Positions 40,048 through 48,387 of a stretch of DNA of 64,000 bases are shown here, piece by piece. Made by a program: the position numbers and the translations under genes. Within the stretch, counting starts at the first letter, position 1. The number at the start of each line of letters is the position of its first letter. Below the pieces are notes generated by a model. That model did not search any database, was not told where the DNA came from, and was given only the letters and a program-made list of their open reading frames with translations. The stretch is from Pseudonocardia abyssalis (lineage in GTDB: Bacteria; Actinomycetota; Actinomycetes; Mycobacteriales; Pseudonocardiaceae), in assembly GCF_019263705.2 (NCBI RefSeq), contig NZ_JADQDK010000001.1, forward strand, positions 3,472,001 to 3,536,000, given 5' to 3'.

Positions 40048-40320
40048 ATGGACGACGTGCTCCCCATCCTGGAGAAGGTGCCCTTCCTCGTCGACGCCCA
40101 GATCTGGGAGGTCGCCTCGCGGTGCCGCATCTACCGCTCGCGGGCCGACGAGGAGGACCAGACGGTCGAGCTCGAACTCAGTCGCGACACCGCCGGGCGG
40201 TGGATGGTGGTGGCGCGCGACGAGGAGCGTGACCTGACCGCGCAGGGCGTGCCCATGCCCGGCCTCAACGGCGCGATCAACATGGTGCCCTGGTACCTGC
40301 TGGACGACCCGCCGGCCTGA
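40048..40320 (+). CDS. Small hypothetical protein
   Basis: 90 residues, not recognised. Acidic, soluble, no signal peptide or membrane segment. The sequence has alternating beta-like stretches (DQTVELELSRDTAGRWMVVA) and ends with NGAINMVPWYLL. A TAGATT -10 hexamer ends six bases before the ATG, arguing that it is a real, leaderless gene. It follows hppD by 37 bp; a functional link is unproven. Confidence 0.7.
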   Translation: MDDVLPILEKVPFLVDAQIWEVASRCRIYRSRADEEDQTVELELSRDTAGRWMVVARDEERDLTAQGVPMPGLNGAINMVPWYLLDDPPA

Positions 40321-40388
40321 CCGGCTGCCGACCGCCGGAGCACCGTCCGACGCATCCCAGGCCACTCCCGACCGCCCCCGGGAACGAC

Positions 40389-40424
40389 GGAAGCCCGCCA
40401 CCCCCGAGAGGGTGACGGGCTTCC
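40389..40424. terminator. Hairpin terminator after the cold-shock gene
   Basis: A 15-bp stem (GGAAGCCCG and CACCC pairing with GGGTG and CGGGCTTCC, one C/A mismatch) with a short loop lies 16 bp after the cold-shock stop. It lies between convergent genes and may serve both. Confidence 0.75.
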
Positions 40425-40439
40425 GCGAAGAAGGGTGGG

Positions 40440-40643
40440 TCAGACGACGCGAACGCCGGTGGCCTGCGGGCCCTTGGCGCCCTGGCCGACCTCGAACTCC
40501 ACGCGCTGCCCCTCGTCGAGCGAACGGAAGCCGCCCGCGTCGATCTCGGAGTAGTGCACGAAGACGTCAGCGCCGCCCCCGTCGACGGAGATGAAGCCGA
40601 AGCCCTTCTCCCCGTTGAACCACTTCACAGTTCCCTGCGCCAT
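40440..40643 (-). CDS. Cold-shock domain protein (CspA type)
   Basis: 67 residues from the ATG at 40643 with TAGGAG upstream. Both RNA-binding motifs are intact: [14 protein letters not shown] and VFVHYSEI. Actinobacterial Csps act as RNA chaperones. The reverse strand shows about 150 bp of untranslated leader candidate before the start, as is common for cold-shock genes. Confidence 0.96.
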   Translation of the reverse strand: MAQGTVKWFNGEKGFGFISVDGGGADVFVHYSEIDAGGFRSLDEGQRVEFEVGQGAKGPQATGVRVV

Positions 40644-40977
40644 GCGATGAGCTCCTAGCAGATGGTGGTGGGGGTCGCACTGCGCGACCACCCGACCGAC
40701 CGTCCCTGACGGCGACCCCCCGGACCTCTGTGGACCGGGCTGACTCCGACAACTTGTTCCTGCGGGCGTGCATCACACGAACACCGAAACCGACGGACGA
40801 ACACCACGAACCCTACACGGGTCGATCAGGCCCCGGATTCGGGCTGCTCATCGTCGGTCCTCCCAGGTTTCGGACATCGGGGACGACATACGTTTAGCAC
40901 TGGCAATGATCCACTTCCGGGCGTAGCTTCCGGGTCACCGAGAAGAGTGAACCGACCTGGAACTGGAGCTCGACGTC
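40644..40977. other. Gene-free promoter region between csp and carbonic anhydrase genes
   Basis: 334 bp between divergent genes. The csp side has a long leader with no clear hairpin ladder. On the plus strand ATACGTTTAGCACTGGCAAT (40889-40908) is unusually A/T-rich and could hold the carbonic anhydrase promoter. I see no coding frame. Confidence 0.45.
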
Positions 40978-41781
40978 GTGCCCACCCGCCGCTCGTTCCT
41001 GACCGCCGTACCCGCCCTCCTCCTCGCCCCCGGGGTCGTCGGCTGCGCCGCCACCCCGTCACCGCCCCTCACGAACCCTCCGCAGACGGGCGCGGCGTCC
41101 ACGAGCCCCGCACCCCCGATGGGCCCGCAGCAGAGCCCGATCGCGCTGAGCACGACCGACGCCGTCGCCGCACCCGAGCTGCCGGAGCTCGTCGTCGACT
41201 ACCCGCGGTCGGTCGACCTGTCCGTCCGCTACGTCAGTCGCGACCCCGACGACCCGACCGGCTGCACCACCCGCGGCCGCGAGGAGACGATCGAGGCCGA
41301 GGTCCCGGCGGGCGCGGCGGGCATCTCGCTGGACGGCGTCCGCTACGAGCTCGAGCAGTTCCACTTCCACACCGGGTCCGAGCACACGCTCGACGGGCGC
41401 CGCTTCCCGGTCGAGCAGCACTTCGTGCACAAGGGCCCGAACGACGAGACGCTCGTGATCGGCCGGTTCCTCGACGGCGGCGGGCCCGGGACCACGGCTG
41501 CCGACCGCGTCCTCGACGACCTGCCCGAGGAGTGCGGTGAGGAGGTCGCGATCCTCGGGGCCGACCTGGCCGGCGACCTGCCCGCCGACCTCTCGACCCT
41601 GCGCTACCCCGGATCGCTCACCACGAAGCCCAACACCGAGGGCGTGTCGTGGCTCGTGTTCCGCACCCCCGGCGCGCTGGCCGACGAGACCATCGCCGAC
41701 GTCCGCGAACTGTTCCCCGACGGTGACGCCCGGGACCTGCAGCCCCTCGACGGCCGGGTGGTCCGACTGCGCGAGCAGTGA
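40978..41781 (+). CDS. Secreted alpha-class carbonic anhydrase
   Basis: 267 residues. The N terminus has twin arginines and a hydrophobic core ending in a lipobox-like GVVGC (TRRSFLTAVPALLLAPGVVG then Cys), so it is exported, probably as a lipoprotein through Tat. The alpha-CA core follows: MGPQQSPIAL, then zinc ligands in EQFHFHTGSEH and EQHFVHKG. The enzyme interconverts CO2 and bicarbonate outside the membrane. GTG start. The Thr near the C-terminal active-site segment is in a normal context. Confidence 0.93.
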   Translation: MPTRRSFLTAVPALLLAPGVVGCAATPSPPLTNPPQTGAASTSPAPPMGPQQSPIALSTTDAVAAPELPELVVDYPRSVDLSVRYVSRDPDDPTGCTTRGREETIEAEVPAGAAGISLDGVRYELEQFHFHTGSEHTLDGRRFPVEQHFVHKGPNDETLVIGRFLDGGGPGTTAADRVLDDLPEECGEEVAILGADLAGDLPADLSTLRYPGSLTTKPNTEGVSWLVFRTPGALADETIADVRELFPDGDARDLQPLDGRVVRLREQ

Positions 41782-41790
41782 CCGCGCCCC

Positions 41791-41828
41791 GTGCGACGAA
41801 TGGGCCAGCCAGGCGCCGTTCGTCGCAC
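41791..41828 (+). terminator. Hairpin terminator after carbonic anhydrase
   Basis: A 13-bp stem GTGCGACGAATGG/CCGTTCGTCGCAC (one G-T pair) closing a 12-base loop, 10 bp after the stop codon. Confidence 0.7.
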
Positions 41829-41932
41829 GCTGCGTGACGGTCGCCGTAGCGGAGTGCGTCCGAGCGAGCGGAACGCGCGGAGGTTGCCTAGTTTCGGTCC
41901 CGGGTCAGTGACGGCACGGTCACGAACTGGAC

Positions 41933-41974
41933 ACGGGACTCCCCACCCGACCGGCTCCCCCGAACCGGACGTCC
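41933..41974 (+). repeat. Conserved leader element, copy A
   Basis: A sequence of about 42 bp, beginning ACGGGACTCCCCACCCGACC, lies 31 bp upstream of the secreted protein gene at 42005. It recurs with few changes at 42980-43020 ahead of the paralogue at 43044. Shared core: TCCCCACCC then CCCCGAACCGGACG. It may be a structured RNA leader. Confidence 0.6.
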
Positions 41975-42004
41975 AGCCGCACCGTCGGCCCGGAAGGTTC
42001 ACAC

Positions 42005-42874
42005 GTGGCTCGGCATCGCTCCCCCCGAGGTCGCCGCGCGCACGAGGGCTCTCCGTCCCCGGCACTGCGCCGGGCGACCGGATCGCCCTCGACGCGCCGG
42101 GCGGTCCCCGTCTCCGCCCCGTCGGCACCGGCGTTCCCCGGACCGCTGGGCTCCACCCCGGTGCGCCGCGGTGCCGCGGTCGTCGCCGTCGCCGGTGGCG
42201 CGCTGTCCCTGATGGGAGCCGCCGCACCCGCCGCGACCCCGGAGATCGCCGACGTCGCGGCCCGCTCCGAGCTCCCGGCCCAGGGCGACGTACCCGAGGT
42301 GCTGATGCTCCCGGCGGTGGTGCCGGTCGTGCCGGACACCGACGTGCTCGACGACCCCACGCCGCTCGTCAAGGCCGTGCAGATGGCCGAGGAGCAGATC
42401 GCGCGGGCCGAGGAGGAGCGCGTCGCCGCCGAGGCCCGCGCCGCGGAGGAGGCCGAGCGGGCCGCCGCCGAGGCCGCGGAGGCCGAGCGCCGGTCCTCCG
42501 TCGGCGACTGCGGGATGGACACCGGTCAGCTGGGCGCCGTGAAGGACTTCGTGCGCGATGCCGCCGAGTTCCTCGGCTGCATCTTCGACGTGTCGGCCAT
42601 GCACGGCGTGGCGGGCCGCGCCGGCACCTCGGACCACCCGTCGGGCAAGGCCATCGACTTCATGGTCGACAGCTCCACCGGCGACTCGCTCGCCGCCTGC
42701 GCCCTGCGCAACATGGACTCCCTGGGCATCAGCTACGTCATCTGGGAGCAGCGGATCAACCACGGCAGCGGCTGGGAGCCCATGGAGGACCGGGGCGGTG
42801 CCACGGCCAACCACATGGACCACGTGCACGTCTCGTTCGACTCCGGCGGCGGCGGCAGCCTCGCCGGGTGTTGA
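42005..42874 (+). CDS. Secreted protein with ARB_07466-like C-terminal domain, paralogue 1
   Basis: 289 residues, GTG start with GGAAGG upstream. A basic N terminus is followed by a hydrophobic export segment (AAVVAVAGGALSLMGAAAPA, about residues 60-80). Next comes an Ala/Glu-rich helix (EEERVAAEARAAEEAERAAA), then a folded C-terminal domain from about residue 165 with KDFVRDAAEFLGC, SDHPSGKAIDFMVDSS, YVIWEQRIN and MDHVHVSF. The HxxGxAxD and HVHVS residues resemble the Hedgehog/D-Ala peptidase-type zinc site. The role is unknown but a cell-wall location is likely. Confidence 0.83.
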   Translation: MARHRSPRGRRAHEGSPSPALRRATGSPSTRRAVPVSAPSAPAFPGPLGSTPVRRGAAVVAVAGGALSLMGAAAPAATPEIADVAARSELPAQGDVPEVLMLPAVVPVVPDTDVLDDPTPLVKAVQMAEEQIARAEEERVAAEARAAEEAERAAAEAAEAERRSSVGDCGMDTGQLGAVKDFVRDAAEFLGCIFDVSAMHGVAGRAGTSDHPSGKAIDFMVDSSTGDSLAACALRNMDSLGISYVIWEQRINHGSGWEPMEDRGGATANHMDHVHVSFDSGGGGSLAGC

Positions 42875-42979
42875 TCGCCGCTCGTCGCGCCGAGCGACAC
42901 GCCCGACCCACCCGGAGTGACGGTTGACTCCGATCCGTGACCAGTTCGCTACCATCGGCGACGGAACAGCCCGTACGGC

Positions 42980-43020
42980 ACCGGGGTCCCCACCCCGGCC
43001 GGTCCCCGAACCGGACGCCG
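42980..43020 (+). repeat. Conserved leader element, copy B
   Basis: Begins ACCGGGGTCCCCACCCCGGC and contains CCCCGAACCGGACG, matching copy A at 41933-41974. It ends 23 bp upstream of the paralogue start at 43044. Confidence 0.6.
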
Positions 43021-43043
43021 GACGGCCCGACGAAGAGGTAGAC

Positions 43044-43301
43044 GTGTCCCGGCATCGCTCCCCCGCCGGCCGGCGCACGCACCAGCGGCCCGCTCCCCAG
43101 GCGGTCGCGGTCCCCGGTGCGTCGCCGCGTCGCGCCGACGCGCCGCCTGCCCCGTACGAGGGCGGCGGTGGGGTCGCCCTGCTCGAACGGCCCGACGACC
43201 GGACCCCGCCCCGCGTGTTCGCCGCCCCGCCCCGCGAGTTCGCCGCCCCGCCCCGCGAGTTCGCCGCCCCGCCCCGCGAGTTCCCCGCCCCGCCCCGCGA
43301 G
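43044..43301 (+). repeat. Heptapeptide-coding tandem repeat inside the paralogue 2 gene
   Basis: Within this N-terminal coding stretch, positions 43218-43301 hold four head-to-tail copies of a 21-bp unit encoding FAAPPRE or FPAPPRE, flanked by partial copies. Copies 1-3 are identical at DNA level and copy 4 differs by one base, so the array is recent and likely length-variable. Confidence 0.85.
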
Positions 43302-44090
43302 TTCCCCGCCCTCGCCCCCCGCGTCGGCCCGCGGCACTCCGCGCCGGCCGTCCGCAACGGGCTGGTGGCCGCGGCCGCGGCCGCCGGGCTGCTGTCCGTC
43401 GCCGCGCCGCTCGTCCCGGTGCTCCCGGCCGCCCCCGACGACACCGCGTCCCTCGCACTGGCCGCCGAGTCGGCCGCCGGGACCGCCGCCGCCCCCACCC
43501 CCGCGGCCGCGTTCGCCGCGACCCCGGCCGCTCCCGTCGAGGGGCAGCTCGTCGACGGGCGGCTGCTCGCCGCGAGCATCCTGCCGGTGCTGGGCCAGGA
43601 CGACTCCCTGCCCCCCGTCGCCGACGCGGAGTCGCTGCTCAAGGCCGCCGGGCTCGCCGACGCCGCACGCGCGGAGGAGGAGGCGCGCCTGGCCCGCGAG
43701 GCCGCCGCGAACTGCGACGTGCCGCTGCGCGGGCTCGGGTCGGTCAAGGACTTCGTCCGCGACGCCGCCCGCTTCATCTCCTGCCTCTACGAGTCGCCGA
43801 CGCTGATCGGCGTCGCCGGGCGCGCCCGCGTCTCCGACCATCCGCGCGGCCTCGCGATCGACTTCATGACCGAGCGCGAGCGCGGCGACCGGATCGCCGA
43901 CTGCGCCCTGGCCAACCAGGAGGCGCTCGGCATCAGCTACGTGATCTGGCGCCAGCGCGTCAACTACGGCGACGGCTGGGAGTCGATGTCGGACCGCGGC
44001 GGCGTCACCGAGAACCACTACGACCACGTTCACGTGTCGTTCGAGCGCGGCGGCGGGTCGGGCGACCCGCTCGCCGGGCTCTGCACGTAG
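43044..44090 (+). CDS. Secreted protein with ARB_07466-like C-terminal domain, paralogue 2
   Basis: 348 residues, GTG start (GAAGAGG upstream). Its start VSRHRSPAGRRTHQ matches paralogue 1 (VARHRSPRGRRAHE). A Pro-rich region contains the FAAPPRE heptapeptide array (residues 59-86), followed by a hydrophobic export segment near residues 110-130. The C-terminal domain aligns with paralogue 1: KDFVRDAARFISC, SDHPRGLAIDFM, YVIWRQRVNYGDGWESM and YDHVHVSFERGG. The two genes are tandem duplicates 169 bp apart, each with the same leader element. An exported cell-wall role is inferred. Confidence 0.83.
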   Translation: MSRHRSPAGRRTHQRPAPQAVAVPGASPRRADAPPAPYEGGGGVALLERPDDRTPPRVFAAPPREFAAPPREFAAPPREFPAPPREFPALAPRVGPRHSAPAVRNGLVAAAAAAGLLSVAAPLVPVLPAAPDDTASLALAAESAAGTAAAPTPAAAFAATPAAPVEGQLVDGRLLAASILPVLGQDDSLPPVADAESLLKAAGLADAARAEEEARLAREAAANCDVPLRGLGSVKDFVRDAARFISCLYESPTLIGVAGRARVSDHPRGLAIDFMTERERGDRIADCALANQEALGISYVIWRQRVNYGDGWESMSDRGGVTENHYDHVHVSFERGGGSGDPLAGLCT

Positions 44091-44093
44091 CTC

Positions 44094-46208
44094 CTACTCC
44101 CCGATCCGCCCCGGGCGCCCGCCCTCGCCCTCCCGCCAGATGTTGACGACCGACGGCCGCGGCTGCGAACCCGGCCCGTCCGGCCAGGTCGACTGCGGCG
44201 TCTCGGTGCTCGCGCCGTCGAGGTCCCCGGGGTGCTGCGGCGAGATCAGCACGAACTCGTCCGTGACGACGGGGCCGCAGCACTCCGCACCGTTCGGCAC
44301 GGTCGCGAACAGCGCGATGCGCCCGCGCGTCTCGCCCTCCAGCGACACCCCGTAGAGCCCGTCGTTGATGCCGGCCGGCGCGCCCGGCACCTCCAGCGCG
44401 CGCCCGGAGTCGGTGGAGATCCACAGGTTGCCGTGGCCGTCGAACGCGAGGTTGTCCGGCGAGGTGATCGGGCTGACCTGGGACTTGTCGAACCCGGAGA
44501 AGTACGTGCTCGGGTCGTCCGGGTCGCCGCAGACCAGCAGGATCCGCCACGCGAACGCCCCCGCCGCCGCGTCGCCGCCGTCCTCCTCGAACTCGACGAC
44601 GTGCCCGTGCGCGTTCTCGATGCGCGGGTTCGCCTCGTCCGGACCGGCCTTCCCCTCGGTGCCGCGGTCGGTGTTGTTGGTGAGCGCGATGTAGACGCGT
44701 CCGGTCACCGGGTTGGCCTCGACGTCCTCGGGACGGTCCATCTTGGTGGCTCCGACGAGGTCGGCGGCCTGGCGGGTGAAGACGTAGACCTCCTCGGCCG
44801 ACATCCCCGGCACGAACGACTCGGTGCCCGCCGCGAGCTTGATCCACTCTCCGGTCCCGTCGAACGCGCCGTCCGCGGGCAGGGCCCCGTCGCCGGTGAT
44901 CTCCGCGGCCGGGCTGTTGCCGGTGAAGCGGGCGACGTAGAGGGTGCCCTCGTCGAGCAGGGTGGCGTTGGCCTCGCGGGCGGCGCGGGTGTTGCCCTCC
45001 TGCACCGTCGCGTTCGAGACGTACTTGTAGACGTAGTCGAAGCGCTCGTCGTCGCCCATGTAGGCCACCGCGCGGCCGTCGGCGGCGAGGTGGATGGTGG
45101 CGCCCTCGTGCTTGAAGCGGCCCAGCGCCGTGCGCTTGACCGGCGTGGCCGCCGGGTCCTGCGGGTCGACCTCGACGATCCAGCCGAACCGGTTGGGCTC
45201 GTTGGGCTCGGCGAGCATGTCGAAGCGCGGGTCGAAGCGCTCCCACTTGCGCTCCGACGCCTCCTCGGTGATGCCGTAGCGCTCGGCCCGGGTGAGGACC
45301 ACGGGGTCGACGACCGACGCGGCGTTGGCGAAGTACTGGTTGAAGTTCTCCTCGCCGGACAGGAACGTTCCCCACGGCGTGACGCCGCCCGCGCAGTTGT
45401 TGAGCGTCCCGAGGACACGGGTGCCGGTGGGGTCGGCCGTGGTCCGCAGCAGCGCGGAACCGGCGGCGGGACCGGTGAGCACGAACTCCGACGTGGCGGT
45501 GTAGCGGCGGTTGAGGGGGTCGAGCACCGCGCGCATCTCGCCCGTGGCCGGGTCGCGCTCGACGACGTGCACCGACAGCCCGTGCGCGGCCATCCCGATG
45601 CGCACCTGCGTCTCGGTGGGGTTCTCCTCGTCGTAGCCCGCGAACATCAGCGGCTCGATCGTGTACTCGTGGTTGTTGAACATGACGAGGCGGTCGCCGT
45701 CGAGCGGCAGCACCCCGCAGAAGTCGTTGTTGTAGCCGAACTGCTGCGCCTGCGCCTCGGGCGTCTGGTTCGCGAAGTCGAACTCCGGGGCGCCGTCGAC
45801 GATCGGGTCACCCCAGCGGATCACGACGTTGCTGCGGTAGCCCGGCGGCACCGTGATCGCGTCGGTGTTGTTGACGGGGACGGTCTCGTAGTCCAGGCCT
45901 GCGGGCAGGCCACCGCCGGTGCCCTCGGGGGCGCCGGGAGCTGCGGGCGCACAGGCCGCGAGCGCCCCGGTGGCCCCGACGGCCAGGGTGATCACCGCCC
46001 CGGCGCGCAGTGCGCCGCGGCGGGAGATCGCGCGCTGCAGGATCGTGCCGAAGTACTCGTTCTCGGAACGGTTGGGCACGGGCTGCGCGCAGGCGTCGCC
46101 GCAGCGGTAGCGGCAGGTGTAGAGACGGCCGGGGCGGTGCTGGTCGGTGACCAGCGGTAGCAGGCCGGTCCGGGTGGTGGGTTCGGCATCCGGGCAGGAC
46201 TGGGCCAC
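44094..46208 (-). CDS. PhoX-family alkaline phosphatase (DUF839)
   Basis: 704 residues. I take the GTG at 46208 because AGGAGG lies six bases upstream; the ATG at 46214 touches that site. After about 45 cytoplasmic-looking residues with Cys-rich CRYRCGDACAQP comes a Tat-type signal (ISRRGALRAGAVITLAVGAT). The body has PhoX features: FGYNNDFCGVLPL, MFNNHEYTIEP, NCAGGVTPWGTFLSGEENFN and DSGRALEVPGAPAG. PhoX enzymes are calcium/iron phosphatases that release phosphate from organic esters outside the cell. No pho-box was identified. Confidence 0.9.
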   Translation of the reverse strand: MAQSCPDAEPTTRTGLLPLVTDQHRPGRLYTCRYRCGDACAQPVPNRSENEYFGTILQRAISRRGALRAGAVITLAVGATGALAACAPAAPGAPEGTGGGLPAGLDYETVPVNNTDAITVPPGYRSNVVIRWGDPIVDGAPEFDFANQTPEAQAQQFGYNNDFCGVLPLDGDRLVMFNNHEYTIEPLMFAGYDEENPTETQVRIGMAAHGLSVHVVERDPATGEMRAVLDPLNRRYTATSEFVLTGPAAGSALLRTTADPTGTRVLGTLNNCAGGVTPWGTFLSGEENFNQYFANAASVVDPVVLTRAERYGITEEASERKWERFDPRFDMLAEPNEPNRFGWIVEVDPQDPAATPVKRTALGRFKHEGATIHLAADGRAVAYMGDDERFDYVYKYVSNATVQEGNTRAAREANATLLDEGTLYVARFTGNSPAAEITGDGALPADGAFDGTGEWIKLAAGTESFVPGMSAEEVYVFTRQAADLVGATKMDRPEDVEANPVTGRVYIALTNNTDRGTEGKAGPDEANPRIENAHGHVVEFEEDGGDAAAGAFAWRILLVCGDPDDPSTYFSGFDKSQVSPITSPDNLAFDGHGNLWISTDSGRALEVPGAPAGINDGLYGVSLEGETRGRIALFATVPNGAECCGPVVTDEFVLISPQHPGDLDGASTETPQSTWPDGPGSQPRPSVVNIWREGEGGRPGRIGE

Positions 46209-46305
46209 GGTCATCCTCCTGGTGGGAGCTCGGGAACGCTCCGACACTAGGTAGCCCGATCGAGGAGCCGGTGGCGCCCGGATGGACGCGAGGTGAATCC
46301 CCCGA

Positions 46306-46770
46306 TCAGCTTCCCGGAGTGGCCTCGTGGCCAGCCCGACCCGCCGTGCGGCGACGCGCCTTCATCTCCGCTTCCAGCACGTGGCGGCGCCCGCCCATCG
46401 TGGCGTCGCGGACCGTGCGCTCCAGCTCCCGCCAGGTCGCGTAGTAGCCGTCGTCGAACTCCTCGACGATCTGGAACGTCCAGCGCCCGGCGATCGCGTT
46501 GAGGCCGATCAGCTCGTCGGCGATCCGCTCGGCGAGATCCCCGTGCCCCTCGGCCCGCAGCGTGTCGACGACGTCGTCGAGCTGGGCGTCGGCGCCGCCG
46601 GTGAGCTGGTGGAACTCGTAGAGCGCTCCGCGGGCCCGTTCGATCCGCTCCAACGCCTCCGACAGCGCACCGACCGCGGACACGAGGTCGTCGGAGGCAC
46701 CGGCGGGCCGGGCGTGGGCGTCGTCGAGGGGTTCCACGGCGGTGGGATGTCCGGTTCGCCGACGGCGCAA
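46306..46770 (-). CDS. Hypothetical helical protein
   Basis: 154 residues, not recognised. The middle is strongly helical (SEALERIERARGALYEFHQL, AERIADELIGLNAIAGRWTF), followed by QIVEEFDDGYYATWRELE and a basic C terminus. There is no signal or membrane segment. It looks like a small soluble helical-bundle protein of a type common in actinobacteria. It is divergent from the ClpP-like gene 80 bp away; no functional link is visible. Confidence 0.7.
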   Translation of the reverse strand: MRRRRTGHPTAVEPLDDAHARPAGASDDLVSAVGALSEALERIERARGALYEFHQLTGGADAQLDDVVDTLRAEGHGDLAERIADELIGLNAIAGRWTFQIVEEFDDGYYATWRELERTVRDATMGGRRHVLEAEMKARRRTAGRAGHEATPGS

Positions 46771-46849
46771 ACGCGGGCCCTCGGCGAACGCCGCCCGCCG
46801 GCGCAGCCGGCCGCCCTAGCGTCGAGGTACCGCCGACCGAGGAGCCACC

Positions 46850-47428
46850 GTGCACGAACCCCGCCAGCCCACCGTCACCCCGCAACCCGCCGTCCCGTCG
46901 CTGACCTCCACGGTGCTCGTGGCCGGGGCCGACCCGCTCGTCGAGCACCTGCTCGACGTCCGCGTCGTGCACGTCGGCGGCGTCCTCGACACCGACGCCG
47001 CCGACCGGGTGTGTGCCCGGCTGCGGCTCCTCGCCGCCCGCGACCCGCGCCGCGGGATCACGCTGACCGTGTCCTGCACCGCGGGGTCGGCTGGCGCCGG
47101 GCTCGCCGTCGTCGACACGATGGCGCTGGTCGCACCCGCCGTCGCCACCTGCGCGGTCGGCGTCGTGGCCGGGGTGGGGCAGCTGATCGTCACCGCGGGT
47201 GCGCCCGGGCAGCGGACGGCCGCACCGCACGCCCGGCTGGCCCTGCGCACGCCCTCGGCCGGCGCCGTCGGGGCAGCGGTGTTCGGCGAGCAGAAGCAGG
47301 AGGTGCTCGCCGTGACCGCGGCCCGGAGCGGTCAGGACGTCGAACGGGTGGCGGCCGACACCGCGGCCGAGCGCTGGCTCACCGCGGCCGACGCGCTGGA
47401 GTACGGGCTGGTCGACGCCGTGGCCTGA
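46850..47428 (+). CDS. ClpP-like protein with all three catalytic residues replaced
   Basis: 192 residues, GTG start with GAGGAG upstream. The ClpP/crotonase-type fold is clear (VGGVLDTDAADRVCARLRLL, DALEYGLVDAV). The triad is lost: the nucleophile motif ASMG reads AGVG (Gly108 for Ser), the His of the HQP segment is Arg133 in LALRTPS, and the Asp aligns with Glu174. It stands alone, without clpX or another clpP beside it. It could be a structural partner of active ClpP subunits or a scaffold; an active protease is unlikely. Confidence 0.82.
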   Translation: MHEPRQPTVTPQPAVPSLTSTVLVAGADPLVEHLLDVRVVHVGGVLDTDAADRVCARLRLLAARDPRRGITLTVSCTAGSAGAGLAVVDTMALVAPAVATCAVGVVAGVGQLIVTAGAPGQRTAAPHARLALRTPSAGAVGAAVFGEQKQEVLAVTAARSGQDVERVAADTAAERWLTAADALEYGLVDAVA

Positions 47429-47451
47429 ACGGGCCCGCGCACCGGCTCGCC

Positions 47452-47479
47452 GCCCGCGCACGTCCGGACGTGCGCGGGC
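47452..47479. terminator. 28-bp perfect palindrome between convergent genes
   Basis: A perfect 14+14 palindrome centred on GTCCGGAC, 24 bp after the ClpP-like stop and 55 bp before the end of the convergent gene. It is most likely a bidirectional terminator. Confidence 0.7.
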
Positions 47480-47533
47480 CGCGGGAAGGTGCGCGGGCGG
47501 CGGCCCGCACCCGGGCGGGTCCGCAGGCCGGCC

Positions 47534-48328
47534 TCAGCCGGGACCGCCGTCTCCCGGCGCCCAGTGCGCCGGGCGCCCCGTCCCCGCCGGGAGCACGGTC
47601 GCCCCGTCGCCGCGGGCCGCGTCGAGCTGGGCCTGCACGCAGAACAGGGCACCCGTGAGGTCGGCGCCGGACAGGTCGGCGCCGCGCAGGTCGGCGCCCA
47701 GCACGTCCGCCCCGCGCAGGTCGGCTCCGCGCAGGTCCGCCCCGAGCAGGACGGCCCCGCGCAGGCAGCCGCGGCGCAGGTCGCGCAGGCGGGACCCGAC
47801 GAGGTCCGCGCCGGCGTGGTCGGGGCCCGCCGGGTCGCGGACCAGCGCACTCACCGCGCGCAGCAGCCCCGCCACCTCCGCCCGGTGCGCCGACGGGTCG
47901 AGCGCGGCGAGCGCGTCGGGGGTGCCGTCGGACAGGCGCAGCGTCTCGTCGCGGGCGCGGCGCAGGTCGTCGTCGAGCGCCGTCCCCATCGCCAGGGCCG
48001 CGGTCTCGAACGCCAGCAGCTCGTGCAGCACCCGCATCGTCGGGAAGACCGCGGCGACGCGGGCGTCGGGGCGCCCGCCGAACGTCACCTGGACGACCTG
48101 CTGCCCCGCGCCGAAGCAGTCGTAGACGGTGCAGCCGGGGAACCCCCGGTCGCGCAGGGAGGTGTGGATGCCGCAGCCGTGGTCGGGCCGCAGGTTCGGG
48201 CACGGCGTCCCGGCGGGCTTGTCGATCGCGAAGTCGGCCGAGGCGGCGAACGCGGGGACGACGCAGCACAGCGCCGTGCAGCGCGCGCAGTCGGCCGTCA
48301 GCTCCCGCACGTCCAGCCCTCCTCGCAC
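47534..48328 (-). CDS. Cys-cluster (YkgJ-like) and pentapeptide-repeat fusion protein
   Basis: 264 residues. Residues 10-75 carry a cysteine cluster: CARCTALCC, then CPNL, GCGIH and GFPGCTVYDCFGAGQ, the pattern of the YkgJ zinc/iron-cluster family. A helical middle follows, then from about residue 165 pentapeptide repeats: LRDLRRGCLRGAVLLGADLR and onward with A(D/N)LRG units forming a right-handed beta-helix of eight or more coils. It has no signal peptide. The function is unknown. Confidence 0.82.
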   Translation of the reverse strand: MRGGLDVRELTADCARCTALCCVVPAFAASADFAIDKPAGTPCPNLRPDHGCGIHTSLRDRGFPGCTVYDCFGAGQQVVQVTFGGRPDARVAAVFPTMRVLHELLAFETAALAMGTALDDDLRRARDETLRLSDGTPDALAALDPSAHRAEVAGLLRAVSALVRDPAGPDHAGADLVGSRLRDLRRGCLRGAVLLGADLRGADLRGADVLGADLRGADLSGADLTGALFCVQAQLDAARGDGATVLPAGTGRPAHWAPGDGGPG

Positions 48329-48387
48329 CGTCGAACCCGGCGACGCTAGCGTGTGCCCACTTCTGCATCGATGGAGAGGCCTCTCAC

